64,000 bases of DNA from Trichoderma breve. Its lineage: Eukaryota; Ascomycota; Sordariomycetes; Hypocreales; Hypocreaceae. Shown here in pieces: positions 34,271-45,700 of this stretch. Every line of letters begins with the position of its first letter. The stretch's first letter is position 1. The stretch is taken from positions 2,232,001 through 2,296,000 of the forward strand of contig NC_079233.1 in assembly GCF_028502605.1 (NCBI RefSeq). The letters run 5' to 3'. The notes beneath the pieces are model-generated. The model made no database searches and was not told the DNA's origin. It saw nothing but the letters and a program-made list of their open reading frames with translations. The translations under genes and the position numbers were made by a program.

Positions 34271-35382
34271 AGACACGTGTATTGTGAGCGAAACAACATC
34301 AGAGAGGAGTAGCATCTCCTGTTGACACGGCATACCACAACCATTCCCAACAATTTACCAGCGATAGCAGCACTGGTCAAAGCAATCCCAATTTGTGTTG
34401 GACGAGAAGGGCGACAAATGGACCACCGATAAGATGTTGGATACCAGCTGAGTTTCAATTTTGGTTTTAATTTTTTTTTATCATTACGCCTCTTTTTTTT
34501 TTTTTTTGGACAGTCATGGAATCTTGGGCGTTGTTTACGGCTGGATGTTCCGAAAGAAAAAGTACGATTCCCCCACGAGCGCTATTGAATTATTTTTTTG
34601 GTGTATAGCTTCGACGCGGTACAGAGATTGTACAGATGCTTTTTCAATATCCCCTCAGCGAGGCCAAGATGTATTTAGATGTTAGATATCCTGTATGTTT
34701 ATATTTATTTTAGTTATGAAATGCCTTGATTATCAGCCGCAGCGGAGAGTCTACGGTGCATACGATTTTCTACTATTGGTAAAGTCAAGGCCGCGAAGTA
34801 GGGTGCGATATCTTGTCATAGCTAAAAAGTTTTGGTTCTTGATCTCGGCTTATTCGAGTAGGGTCGTAGTTGGACTAGCCACTAATTTGCGGCCGTAGAC
34901 CTAAAAATTCCTGACCATTCATCTCTTCAGAGTACTACGCAACCTCGTGCCATTAACAAATAGCCCCAAGTTGCTGGATGCTCGTCCAGAACTGTATAAG
35001 TACATGCAAACAGCCGCAATCAGAGGTGAGATGCACGTGATGTACAATCGCATCATCAATGGCAGCTTACATGGATGGTGTGGCTGTTGGTTGTTTTGTG
35101 GCTGGAGCATCCCGAGTCGATAGGGAGTACCCCGTACTGTATCTCACGCCGTCTTTAGTGCGGCCTACGCAATCAGACCATACGCCTGCAGGATGCACGG
35201 AGCCCTTTTCTTTCATCATATCAGGCTGAGGCTATTGAGAGGGGCAGCCTGATTCATATAATACTGCCAGCTTACCGCTCGGAAGGCTGGGAAAGCTGAA
35301 TCTATTTCCTTCTTCTCTACAATTGCCTTGCTCTGCTTTGACCTTCTCACTGTGTTGAACTGGACCTTGTTTGTTGATCAAG
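34271..35382. other. Intergenic: frq 3' region and PCYOX promoter
   Basis: A CACGTG palindrome is four bases after the frq stop (34274-34279) and another is at 35034-35039, about 345 bases before the next start codon. Long T runs lie at 34465-34507. This is where an antisense transcript like Neurospora qrf would begin; no long antisense protein frame exists and no clear GATNC/CGATN pair was found here. Confidence 0.5.
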
Positions 35383-37330
35383 ATGCGGCTGCCATTGGGT
35401 TCTGCCTTTGCGGCCTGGCTCGCGCTCGGCGGCGAGGTTGTGGCCTCCAAAGAAGAGGCTCAATCAAACGGAGTTAGAAACATTGCAATTATTGGTGAGT
35501 TGGCATTGGCTGAGGTTGATTTCTTTGCATACTGAGCCCCCTGGATTGAGAGTGGGGTTTGCACACGGAACATCTATAAGAGAGATGGCACAAGAGGCAG
35601 CCTGGAACTAACCAGATGCCACAGGAGCTGGAGCTGCCGGGTCTTCGGCTGCGTACCATTTGCGACAATATGCAGATGAAGCAGATGTCAAAATCAACAT
35701 CACCATCTTTGAGAAAACGGGACGGATTGGCGGCCGGACGCTGACCGTCAGCGCATTTGATGATCCACTGCAACCCATTGAGCTTGGCGCTTCAATTTTC
35801 GTGAGCGTCAACCACATCATGTACAATGGCACCAAGAATTTCAACCTGTCCATCGGCGCCAATTACCGCACGGCCAGTAGCCAGGACGATATCACTGCCA
35901 TTTGGGATGGCGACAGCTTCGTCTACGAGACTACGGATGGCACGTCCTGGTGGTGGGATGCGGGCAAGCTCTGGTGGCGCTACGGCATGAGCCCGTACCG
36001 AGCTGTCAACCTGGTCAAGGAAGTGGTTGGCAAGTTCCTCAAGTTGTATGAGCAGCCGTATTTCCCATTTCGATCGCTGACGGCCAGGGCGTACGAGCTG
36101 GATCTGGTGAAGATTACAGCGGTGACGGGGGAGCAATTTCTCGCCCAGCATAAGGTTCGAATTAGCAGATCCTTTTACTGTATTGTCATGAAGTGGACTA
36201 TGGTTTAAGCTGACGACTTCTGTTTTAGATTGATGAGGCGTTTTCGAGACACATTATTCAGGCGGCCACGAGGGTCAACTATGCTTCCAACCTGGCATAT
36301 CTTCATGGACTAGAAGCCATGGTGAGCACCTACCAGAATAAGATTCATATATTTGACCTAGGATATTAATAAACACCCCCCCTAGGTCTCGTTTGCCACA
36401 GATGGCGCCATGTCTGTGAATGGTGGCAACTGGCGTATTTTTGACCAAATGGTCAAGACCAGCGGTGCTGCGGTTTACCATGATACCGCCGTCTCTTCCA
36501 TTAGCTTTGCCAAAGCCAAGACTTCATCTTCAGCCCCCAGATATGAGATTTCGACACGATCAGCCGAGGCCGATCCAGAAGTTGTTGGTACAATATTCGA
36601 TGATGTGATCATCGCCTCCCCTTGGCAGTTCAGCAACATTGAAGCTGGCGAGGGCGTTATCAAGCATCACATTGAGGAAATCCCTTACACCAAGCTTCAC
36701 GTCACGCTGTTTGCCTCTCCGTTTAAACTACACCCAGACTTCTTCAAGCTCCCACCCGGATCCAAGGCACCAAGCAACGTCTACACAACTCTTGCCGAGG
36801 GCGAGGAACCGAAAGAGGGCGCTGAAGGCGTTGGTAAGACAGGTTTCTACTCAGTCAGCACACTCAGGGCGGCCGTCAACCCAAAGACGAACAAGACCGA
36901 GTTTGTGTACAAGATATTTTCGCCCAAGCCCGTGACCCCGCAGTTTCTGTCGGATCTCCTTGGCGTCCAGGTTCCAGACACGTTTACGGCTCCGACGGAG
37001 GAGGACCGGGGCGGAGACGGTCAGAACAGCGGTGTGGACCCGATCTCGTGGTATTACCCGCACTGGTTTTACTCCTACCCGATTGAGCTTCCAAGGGTGA
37101 CATTCCAGGACCCTATCCTGGGCAGCGGGCTCTACTACACATCTGGTATTGAGAGCTTCATCTCAACGATGGAGACGAGCGCCCTGATGGGGATGAATGT
37201 GGCGAGGCTCATTGTGGATGATGCAGCGGGCATTTCTCGGGCCGCAGTTCCCGGTTCTGTGAGCGAGGAAGACTTGGGGATGCACGAGGTCAAGGTAGAC
37301 TTAGTTGTTGAGGAGCCCGGTGAGCTGTAA
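35383..37330 (+). CDS. Secreted/vacuolar FAD oxidase, prenylcysteine oxidase family
   Basis: Flavoprotein of the family that cleaves prenylcysteines left by breakdown of prenylated proteins, using FAD and oxygen. Exons 35383-35494, 35625-36154, 36229-36321 and 36386-37330 give 559 residues. A signal peptide covers about residues 1-21 (hydrophobic core FAAWLALGG). The FAD-binding GAGAAG motif is at 38-43, split by the first intron, and EKTGRIGGRT follows as the second nucleotide contact. The block GGNWRIFDQMV and the C-terminal SGLYYTSGIESFISTMETSALMGMNVARLIV are typical of this family rather than of amine oxidases. Asn-linked glycosylation sequons (NGT, NLS, NKT) are consistent with passage through the secretory route. 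Prenylcysteine itself as substrate is inferred from the family. Confidence 0.88.
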
Positions 37331-39193
37331 TTGGGGAGGGGAAATTGAAGACACTGATTAGAGGGTAGAGGGGATAAATGATGGCTTTGGACGATTTTAC
37401 ATCGACTTGGAGGAGGTTGGATTTTATTGAGCAAGCGGCACGTTCCTTGATACTTTCTGCTATTTGACGGAAGAGGTTTGAAACCAGAATAATTCACTCA
37501 TTGTTTCTACGTTGTAAAAACTGAACCATGGATACAACAAAACTCATGCAGTTCTCTCACGCTTGTGCTCTAGTTAAGAGATGGCGTAATCACATAATGG
37601 TTCAAACACATCTAAAGCCGTCGAATTCCGGCTAAAGCACCTTATCTATTTACTCGTCTGTTGGGCAAGACTTTAAAACGCCAGAGGCGCGACGTGCATT
37701 GGATGTTCATAGGCAGAGCAGGGTCAATTTCGTTCGTGTCGATATCGGAGCCTTGTACATCTCCATTTGCATGTTTGTAAATCCCATGATCAGCAGAAAA
37801 AAAGGCGGAGAACTCGCATTTTGGTCTAGACAATGCCTTATGGAACGCCAAGCATCGAAGCGAAAGCTCGGTAGATGCTGCCGCTTCCCCTCGTTGTCCA
37901 TGTTTTATTATGCTTTGAACGGCAATTAAGTTTTTGGGCCTGCTTTTCATGATGTTTTACGTGTATCGTATGTCATTGTTGGGGTTTGCTGTTGTGGCTT
38001 GCATTTAATGAAACCCCCTCCTTGTTGATGCGTGTCATCGGATATGGGGGAAATAAAAGGCTATACGCTTTCGAGATGATGGTTAGAGTCTACTGCACTG
38101 GTGGTTATCTTGACTCCTCTCGTTGTGGTGGGAGGAGTATGCCATATGCCTCCGTGCATGCCCGTATCTGTTGTAGTAGGTGGTGATATTCGAAGCACTC
38201 GTACACCCAAATCGCCAAGTCTCCGAGTCTTGTCCGGCTCAAAAGGGGCCGAGAAGGGTCTTAGATAGCAACGGCTCGTCTTAGCTTCGTGGTTCGCTGG
38301 TTAGGGACTTTGCTTGTCAACGTGGGGCCGTTGAAGCGACGATACTGGCCGCTGCTAGTGTAGGTTCTTTTTTTTTTTCCCTACGGAAATCCCCATCTTA
38401 TCTCTGCCCATTTCTTCCGTTTGGTGAGGTGATGTGAGGGGCGATAGGGTGTTCCGGCGCCTCCTCATCCTCCTTATTTCTTCGTATTGTCATTTCGTGC
38501 TTTAATTGAGAAACTGAAACGGTATCACCGCCTCTGTATCATCCGCACGACTACCACAATTACGACGCAGAGCACAAGCAATTCCGCTTCACCAAACAGA
38601 ATCCCGGGATCCCGCGTCCGATAGTCGGGATGTCTTTTGGCGGCCGGCCTGCGTCGGCATGTGCCGGGTAAGCCACTAGTGGCGCCGGCTCCGGCGGAGA
38701 CTCTCTCTAGCTTCGCGTCCAGAGCCCATTGAACAACTTTAGCACGAGTAATAGCAATGGCGAGGCAAAGACGTGGAACCCTTTGATTTTTTTTTCCGGG
38801 GCGCAAGTCGGAGTTTCGTAATGAATTAATTCTGCAGTGTTTCCCTTGCCTTGCCAGGGGAGCATATTTCCAATCATGACACCCGTCTGTTATCATTAGC
38901 TAATTGGCAGGGGAGAGGCTCCGTAGATGCCCCAGTTGCCCGGGCGTATGTACAAGTATCATTGGGTTCCATGCCTTGCTCTTGCTTGTGTTCCTTTCCT
39001 CTCTTTGAAAGACAGTGAGAAGCTGCTCTCCGCCTCTTCTTTCTTCCTTCACCATAAGCTGCTAGTTGTTTACTTTTCACATCATAGAGCTTCATCCAAT
39101 ATATCTATATCGTTCTTCGTTTAGATTCACCGTCTTAGAGGCTTCCTTACTCAAACATATCTTAATTTTTCCAATTCCAGCATCACAATCACA
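37331..39193. other. Intergenic region, 1.9 kb, no supported gene
   Basis: Contains the PCYOX 3' region and the promoter of threonine aldolase. Open frames up to 123 codons (for example minus strand 38525-38896) have no recognised domain. A poly-T run is at 38369-38378. Pyrimidine-rich sequence just before 39190 probably marks the aldolase leader. Confidence 0.55.
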
Positions 39194-40282
39194 ATGCCTG
39201 CCTCTGGTCCCGCATCAGCCAAGACAAAGTACAGCTTCACCGACGACTACAGCGAGGGAGCTCATCCCGACGTCCTCAATGCCCTGCTGCTGAGCAACAA
39301 TACCCAAGAGGTTGGCTATGGCCGCGACACTTACAGCGAGACGGCCCGCGATCTGATCCGCCGCCACCTCGGCCGTGACGATGTTGGCATCTTCTTTGTG
39401 CCCAGCGGCACTTCGGCCAACGCAATCTCCATCGCCGCCTGTCTTCGACCCCATGAGGCCGTCATTGCCTGCAGCTCTGGACACATTGTGACCCGAGAGA
39501 CGGGAGCTGTCGAAGCTAGCGGCCACAAAATCATCAATGTCGCTCCCGTGAACGGCAAGATGACTCCGGAAACCCTCACCAAGGCCCTCGACGACAACTG
39601 GCACTTCCCTCACATGGCGAAGCCTCGTCTCGTTTACATCTCCAACGCCACTGAGATTGGCACTATCTACACCAAGGTTGAGCTGACCGCCCTGAAGCGC
39701 ATCTGTGAGGCCAATGGTCTCCTGCTCTTTGCCGACGGTGCTCGTATCGGCGCTGCCCTCACGTCCAGCATCAATGACCTGACCCTGCGAGATATGCTCG
39801 AGCTTACCGACATCTTCTGGATTGGAGGCACTAAAAACGGTGCTCTACTGGGCGAGGCCATCGTGGTCAAGGACACCAAGCTAGCGGAGGACTTTGAGTT
39901 CTTTGTCAAGCAGCGTGGTTCCCTGCTCGCCAAGGGTCGTATCATGGGTGTACAATTTGCAGAACTCTTCCGAGAGGACGACTGTCTCTACTTTAACCTC
40001 GCTCGACGAGCAAACCTGGCAGCTGAGAAGCTCTCCCGCTCCATTACTGGAGCTGGATATGAGCTCAACGCCAAAACGGAGACCAACCAAGTCTTTGCCG
40101 TACTGCCTCTTACTCTTGTCCATGCTCTTCAGCAGGAATTCTCATTCTATGTATGGGAGAAGTATGGAGAGTTCGCAGTGGTAAGACTCCTGACTACCTG
40201 GGCTACCGACCTCTCTCAGCTGGAGAGGTTTAATCAGATGGTGCTTAGCTGGAAGCCAGATGCAGAACAAAAGACACTTTAG
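39194..40282 (+). CDS. Low-specificity L-threonine aldolase, PLP enzyme
   Basis: Splits L-threonine or allo-threonine to glycine and acetaldehyde; beta-eliminating lyase-like fold. Single exon, 362 residues, normal family length. Conserved features in order: DDYSEGAHPDVLNAL at the N-terminus, YGRDTYSETA, the PSGTSANAI cofactor loop, SSGHIVTRETGAVEASG with the histidine that stacks on the PLP ring, LLLFADGARIGAAL with the aspartate that holds the pyridine nitrogen, and WIGGTKNGALLGEA with Lys214 as the Schiff-base lysine. The usual HLDGAR sequence is FADGAR here, so the first His is replaced, suggesting a divergent subgroup whose precise substrate could differ. The start gives the family N-terminus with an Ala/Ser-rich lead of about 10 residues. 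Confidence 0.92.
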   Translation: MPASGPASAKTKYSFTDDYSEGAHPDVLNALLLSNNTQEVGYGRDTYSETARDLIRRHLGRDDVGIFFVPSGTSANAISIAACLRPHEAVIACSSGHIVTRETGAVEASGHKIINVAPVNGKMTPETLTKALDDNWHFPHMAKPRLVYISNATEIGTIYTKVELTALKRICEANGLLLFADGARIGAALTSSINDLTLRDMLELTDIFWIGGTKNGALLGEAIVVKDTKLAEDFEFFVKQRGSLLAKGRIMGVQFAELFREDDCLYFNLARRANLAAEKLSRSITGAGYELNAKTETNQVFAVLPLTLVHALQQEFSFYVWEKYGEFAVVRLLTTWATDLSQLERFNQMVLSWKPDAEQKTL

Positions 40283-41820
40283 GCATGTTTGACAAGTAGA
40301 GTATGGCGCAAACTTTCATCCTTTTTTTTTTCTGGGAAACGTTGGTGGGGTTGTAAGGTTGGGCACGCGGATTGCAATTTCAGCGAGAATGTTGATGCAC
40401 GGTTATGGCGTTGAGGGCTATTGGGTATATTGAATATAGAAAACTTGGATCAACAATAATGAATACACAGCGGCTGACAATTTTGAGTTCTTGATGTTTT
40501 ATTACATTTGCTATGTTGACCATTCAGTTCATCTGTATCAATCCAATTAAAGTATTGGCCAGCTACACAAAACTTGACACTATTTTAAACCATCCTTTCA
40601 GCTACGACTTATCAAGTTCAAAACGGAGCCAAATAAATACTCTCATGCTGTCTTGATAGTATTATACCACCAGGATATATGGATAACACTGATATTAATT
40701 GCTCTCAAAACACCTCTCGCGGAAATGCTGGAGGCAATCATTCCTGTGCTTCGATGTTAGAATACTACTAACAAATAGCAAACGCAATAATGTGAAACAC
40801 TTGCCATGGGCCACTTTTCTCCTCCTCCGCATCCATTCACCCGAATCCCCGTAAAACATTCCAATTTACGGAGTAGTCTATCGTAGGATATGGGACAGGC
40901 GTGGGGAGGGACAAGGAGATCTAACACGTGGCATAGAGTCTCCTCCCCTGGTCGTTGGTCCCACGAGTAATGTTAGGTGATTGCAGGAAACTTTCCGAGT
41001 GAATTAAGCCTTCTGAGTTATCTCAGCATTTATTAATATAGGGGGCTTCTCTGAAGCGTATATAAAGAATACGTGATTTGCTTGTCTAAAATCTCATTTG
41101 AAGGAGTCGCAAGCAAGTATGCGAATATTATGTCGTCGCCCAATAAGTTCTCCACCTTTCTGCTCGTACAGTGTTACCAAATCTGAGACATGATGTAAAG
41201 AATTGTCTCAATCCATGGTGGACCAAGGCTTCCATTGTCTGACTGTCTCTGGATCGATCGGCCACAAAGATGAAGAGGAAGCCAATCACCATTGGCCGTG
41301 TCAGCGATCGCAAGCATTTGGAACTCGTTGTTTGTCATTGTGTACATGCTAGACCCGCTGTACTCCTGGTTTTGGAACGCTAAAAGAAATAAATTGGGGT
41401 GCTGAAAGAACGTCACCTTTTCAGCCAACAGTGTAGCGACGCGGGATGTGAAAATGTAGGAGCCAGTTAGCTAGGTAGCTCATTGAACCTGCACATGTTG
41501 AGAATCTGGGCGAATTAAATTGTGATAATAAGTATAAGCACATATAATTGTCTCTATTGGACTGCAAACGCTAAGTAGGAGTAACTAAAAGCAAAGAGTG
41601 AATTTCCCTTCTGGGCCACCATGGCACCAGATCTATTCCTCTATAAACATTTATCCGTCTATTCACACCTTGTAGTGTTGATGGTTTGCGCCTCGCAACT
41701 CATCAAAAAGCATTTTTGAGGATGAGGTATCATGTCGTAGATTTAAATCCAGTTTAGAAAAGAAGAGGTTGAAAAAGGTACCTCTTGATGCAAGATGAAT
41801 GTAAAGTGTCGTATCTTCAT
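40283..41820. other. Convergent intergenic region, 1.5 kb
   Basis: Both neighbours end here. AT-rich, with TACGGAGTA at 40867-40875 and CACGTG at 40925-40930. An 84-codon open frame on the minus strand at 41174-41428 has protein-like composition but no identified start, partner exon or family; it is left unannotated. Confidence 0.5.
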
Positions 41821-42756
41821 TTAGTCGCTGGACTTGTGCATGCTGCCAGTGACATAGTTCTCAGCCCCGAGAGTGTTGATCGTTTCAACATCTTCCTCCG
41901 ATAGTTCGAAGTCAAAGCTCTCAAGGTTGCTCTGGATTCGAGCAGGAGTCAAGCTCTTTGGTAGCACAACGTTTCCGCGAGAGGCATTCCAGTTAAGGAG
42001 GATCTGGGCGGGAGTCTTGCCGTATTTCTTGGCAATTGCATTGATAACGGGATCTTCAAGCTTGTTCCCCCGAGCCAGCGGAGAGTAAGCTTCAATCATA
42101 ATGCCATGCTTGTTGCAGAGCTCGACAAGAGCTTCGCGCTGGCAGAATGGGTGGACCTCGACCTGGTTGACGGCAGGGATCACACGAGCATTCTCGAGCA
42201 AGTTCTCGATATGAGCGGCGCCAAAGTTGGAAACTCCAATGGATTTGACCTTGCCTAGTCTCTGAGCCGTCTCCAGGGCACGCCAGCTCTCTAGACGCTT
42301 CTCCTCATCTTCAGCGGGAGAGTGAATAAGATATAGATCCAAATACTCGAGGCCCATCTTGTCAAGAGAGGAGCAGAGTGCGTTAAAAGTGGCTTCATAG
42401 CCGTGGTCGGAGTCCCAGAGCTTGGAGCACACAAAGATTTCTTCACGAGGTGTGCCAGTCTTCTTCATCCAGCGGCGGATGGCCCGACCACAAGCTTCCT
42501 CGTTGGCATATCGGGCAGCAGAGTCAATGTGACGATATCCAGCATCAAGAGCGGCCGTGATGGCATCTTCAGTTTCCTGGCCGTTTGGAGCCTTGTAAAC
42601 ACCAAGGGCAACCTGAGGTATCATATTGCCATCATTGAGGGGGATGGAAGCAACTGATGATACAGAGCTGCTGTGAGACCGGGTCTGGACGATGGCTTTC
42701 TTGAGACTGGAGCGGCGCTCAGGGGAAGTCTCGGGGGTGATTGCAGAGGGAGCCAT
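41821..42756 (-). CDS. Aldo/keto reductase
   Basis: NADPH-dependent reductase of carbonyl compounds, AKR superfamily, cytosolic by default. Single exon, 311 residues. The barrel starts at about residue 38 (IPLNDGNMIPQVALGVYK). The catalytic tetrad is complete: Asp78 and Tyr83 in HIDSAARYANE, Lys112 in CSKLW, and His145 in YLIHSP. The SIGVSNFG and NQVEVHPFCQ strands and the cofactor segment VVLPKSLTPARIQSNLESFDFELS follow the usual order. Unusual is the Ser/Arg-rich extension of 37 residues before the barrel; it has no acidic-free targeting pattern strong enough to call an import signal, and the first ATG after the leader is used. Substrate is unknown. Confidence 0.92.
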   Translation of the reverse strand: MAPSAITPETSPERRSSLKKAIVQTRSHSSSVSSVASIPLNDGNMIPQVALGVYKAPNGQETEDAITAALDAGYRHIDSAARYANEEACGRAIRRWMKKTGTPREEIFVCSKLWDSDHGYEATFNALCSSLDKMGLEYLDLYLIHSPAEDEEKRLESWRALETAQRLGKVKSIGVSNFGAAHIENLLENARVIPAVNQVEVHPFCQREALVELCNKHGIMIEAYSPLARGNKLEDPVINAIAKKYGKTPAQILLNWNASRGNVVLPKSLTPARIQSNLESFDFELSEEDVETINTLGAENYVTGSMHKSSD

Positions 42757-45700
42757 TGTGAATAAGGTTTAAGTTGTCTGAAGGGAAAATGTTTAATGAG
42801 AGATCTCACAGAAAGCTTATCGTGTAAGCTTGGAGAATGGCTGATGTTGAGAATGGAGAATCAAGGTGGGTTTGTGGAGGATTTACCAGCTCTTTAAATA
42901 CTTGAGAAGCTGAGAATCATCTTGCTCCTTTCTTGTTGTACGTTGAATGCACATCTCTTCAGCTTACTCCGGCTGAAGGACGCAGACTCGCTTGTTGCCG
43001 GCCATCTAGCATTCTGTGAGCCCATCGGCGGCTTGGCAGCTCAGCAAGTACATGCGGTACATCTTCCTCTCCTGTCGATGCCAACACCGCCTCCGTCATT
43101 TCAAGACGGCTGTGGAGTTCAACATCCCCTGAAGAACGCCGTTTGCGAGTCGGCCCATTTGGAAACGAAGCTGAGCGGCGCCAAGATCCTCTGGAGGCAT
43201 GTAACACGAGTAGATAGGTGGAGAGGACGCGATAACATAAACTGCGGCATTTTATCAGGTCTCCAGTGTTTTATTATCGTGTCTCCAGTAACTGTATAGA
43301 GGAAGATATGACAGCCTCGTGGAATGGACGAGTTCCGAAGCGTTATGACGACGGCTGTGGAGGCTGCGATGGATATATATATGGGTCGTGATGGATCGAA
43401 GGTGGCAGGTTGATCCATCTACAGGTACGAGAATCCTTGTTGAGAGATTCCCAGATTCCATCGCTCGCATGGGAAATAACATTCGATGTTGCTAGGTTTC
43501 CACTTGATGTCTATCAAATCGCGCCCTAACTGTGCTGCCCACGGGGATTTTTCTGCTTACAGCCAGAAGCACAAGCCAAAACAGCCACCGGGATAGCATC
43601 AAACTTTCCGTCTCTCATCCACATCGGGTGGAGCTTGACATTGGCTTCGATAGAACTGTTTCAGTTTTTTCGGTATTTGAACCCCGAGGTGAGGCGAATT
43701 TGAGGATTCTTTTTTGATGAAAGTACATGTTGGCTTCCAGGGGGAAAATCCATGTCTTTCGCTCAAAATGGTGGCCTGGTAACATGTTGGAAGGTTTGCA
43801 GAGATATTATCTTGTCTTACCTTTTTTTCCCATCAACTACCTACTATTTTCTTTCTTTTTTGCTTTAGTGTCTTATCAAGATCGGAACGAAAGATTCCCC
43901 GAACGACTGCTGCAATATTAAAAGAATGAGCCGCAGGTCAAAAAACGAAGCAGGAGTAGAGGTACAGCACGAGTTACAAATAACCTGACAGGTGGAATGA
44001 GAATGCCAAGACACATGTACAGTATACCGCACAAATCCACAGTTCACAGCATATTCACCGCTGAGATGAAGTGATCGACAGTACCAGCTTCAACGTCAAC
44101 TGTGGACGAAGTGTACATGGCAAGTACTGCGTACATACACACATGTAGAGGGCCCACCAGCAACGTAGCAGCCAGACCATCCCACCGTTTATTATCGCAG
44201 GGATCGACAGCTGAAGGCTTCCGCCCAACACCTCTGCGCGCGCAAGGGGAACATAGCATGTACGAGTGCATACAGTACAACAAGGGGTAATGACAGAAAT
44301 GCGGCGATTGCGCTAACCGAGAGCTGGGCGCCAGTGGCTGCCGTGCCGCTTCGGCTCAGCCAAGCCGGAGACAGGCGCCGAAGCCACGGACCTCAAGGGT
44401 GCCAGCCCCTGATACCCTGTTTAAGCCACTTGAGAAGATACCTTGAAAGGCAGCTGCTAAGCAACACGTCGTTGCTTTGTGCTTGTATCTTTCTCTACAT
44501 ATTTTCCTTCTCATTAAGCGTTTATTGTGATCAATGTCAGATAATGTGTACATCGATCCAGCTCTTACGGATCTTGAGTAACAAATAATTTGAGTCAAGA
44601 CCGCACACAGTGCTGTGCTCCGTACAGCTCCGTGAACGAGTACGTACAGCATCTGCTAGTGTGTCAATGTGTCTCCATTCCACCTCCCGCCATCACATTG
44701 GCAGTCTTCTTTAGCAGATAACAAATCGTCAAATGGGATCCTCTCGCCGAAGATGGATCTCCTTCTGACGTCATTTTACCGCCAGATGTCACAGACCCCG
44801 GCCCTAGAATATCCATTTCCAAAGTTGCCCATGAAACGGGGCTGACCGCTGAATTTGTCTGATTCGGATTGGTGAATCCAGTCTCCTAATTGAATGGATC
44901 TGAATCGCCGACGCGATAAAGGTGGTAGGAGTTTGTGTATACCTGAATAGGCCTCCAATGTATAGCTGAGGTACAAGCACATGCAATTTTCCCTGCCTGC
45001 CCTTTGCAGCTGGTCCCCTGATGATTTCGGGTAGCTTCTTCAACGATCGCTGCGTCATATTGCAGGTCCCCTTGTCTCTGATAATACCGCGTCTATTAGT
45101 GTTGTACTTGTACCTAATACCGCCTGTGTAAGATATAGAACTCACGCTAGGCACTGGAGATCTGATATGTTAGTATTGAGATCGGTGGCATCCAGTGGGC
45201 CGAGTACACATTTTGCTGCAAATTTTCATCTCTTCTTACCCACCGCCCTCCACGTTTTCGAAATGAAGACCATTGAAAGTCATTGTATTTTCAGTGGACT
45301 CTGCGATGTCCACCCCCAGATTCATATCCCCAGATCAGCATGTCGATGAGACCAATTTTTCACAACGTCCGGGGTAATTGTTATTCTTCACAACTGCTGC
45401 TGGTGAGGCTATCACAGGTGTTCAGATGAAAAGATCAGCGGGTTCAAAGATACCGCCATAGATCAGCCGTAAATCTCTCGGGCACTTTGAGAAATTTTCC
45501 CTCTCCCCTGTTCAATCCAGTGCCCGTATGTGTACCAAGTACTGTAGTACTAGCTGTTGATACCGCCGCCAGGCTGATCTTGTGAATCAAATGGGAACAA
45601 GATCTACAGTATTCGCCGGGCTTGTGTCCGCCGTCACTTTCTGTGTGCCTTGGCAATCCCATATTTGACGACGTACGAGTAGGGACGACATAACAGGTAT

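Noticed and set aside
41174..41428. 84-codon minus-strand frame with protein-like composition
   Set aside because: No ATG start, no flanking exon and no family recognised; not enough to annotate a gene.
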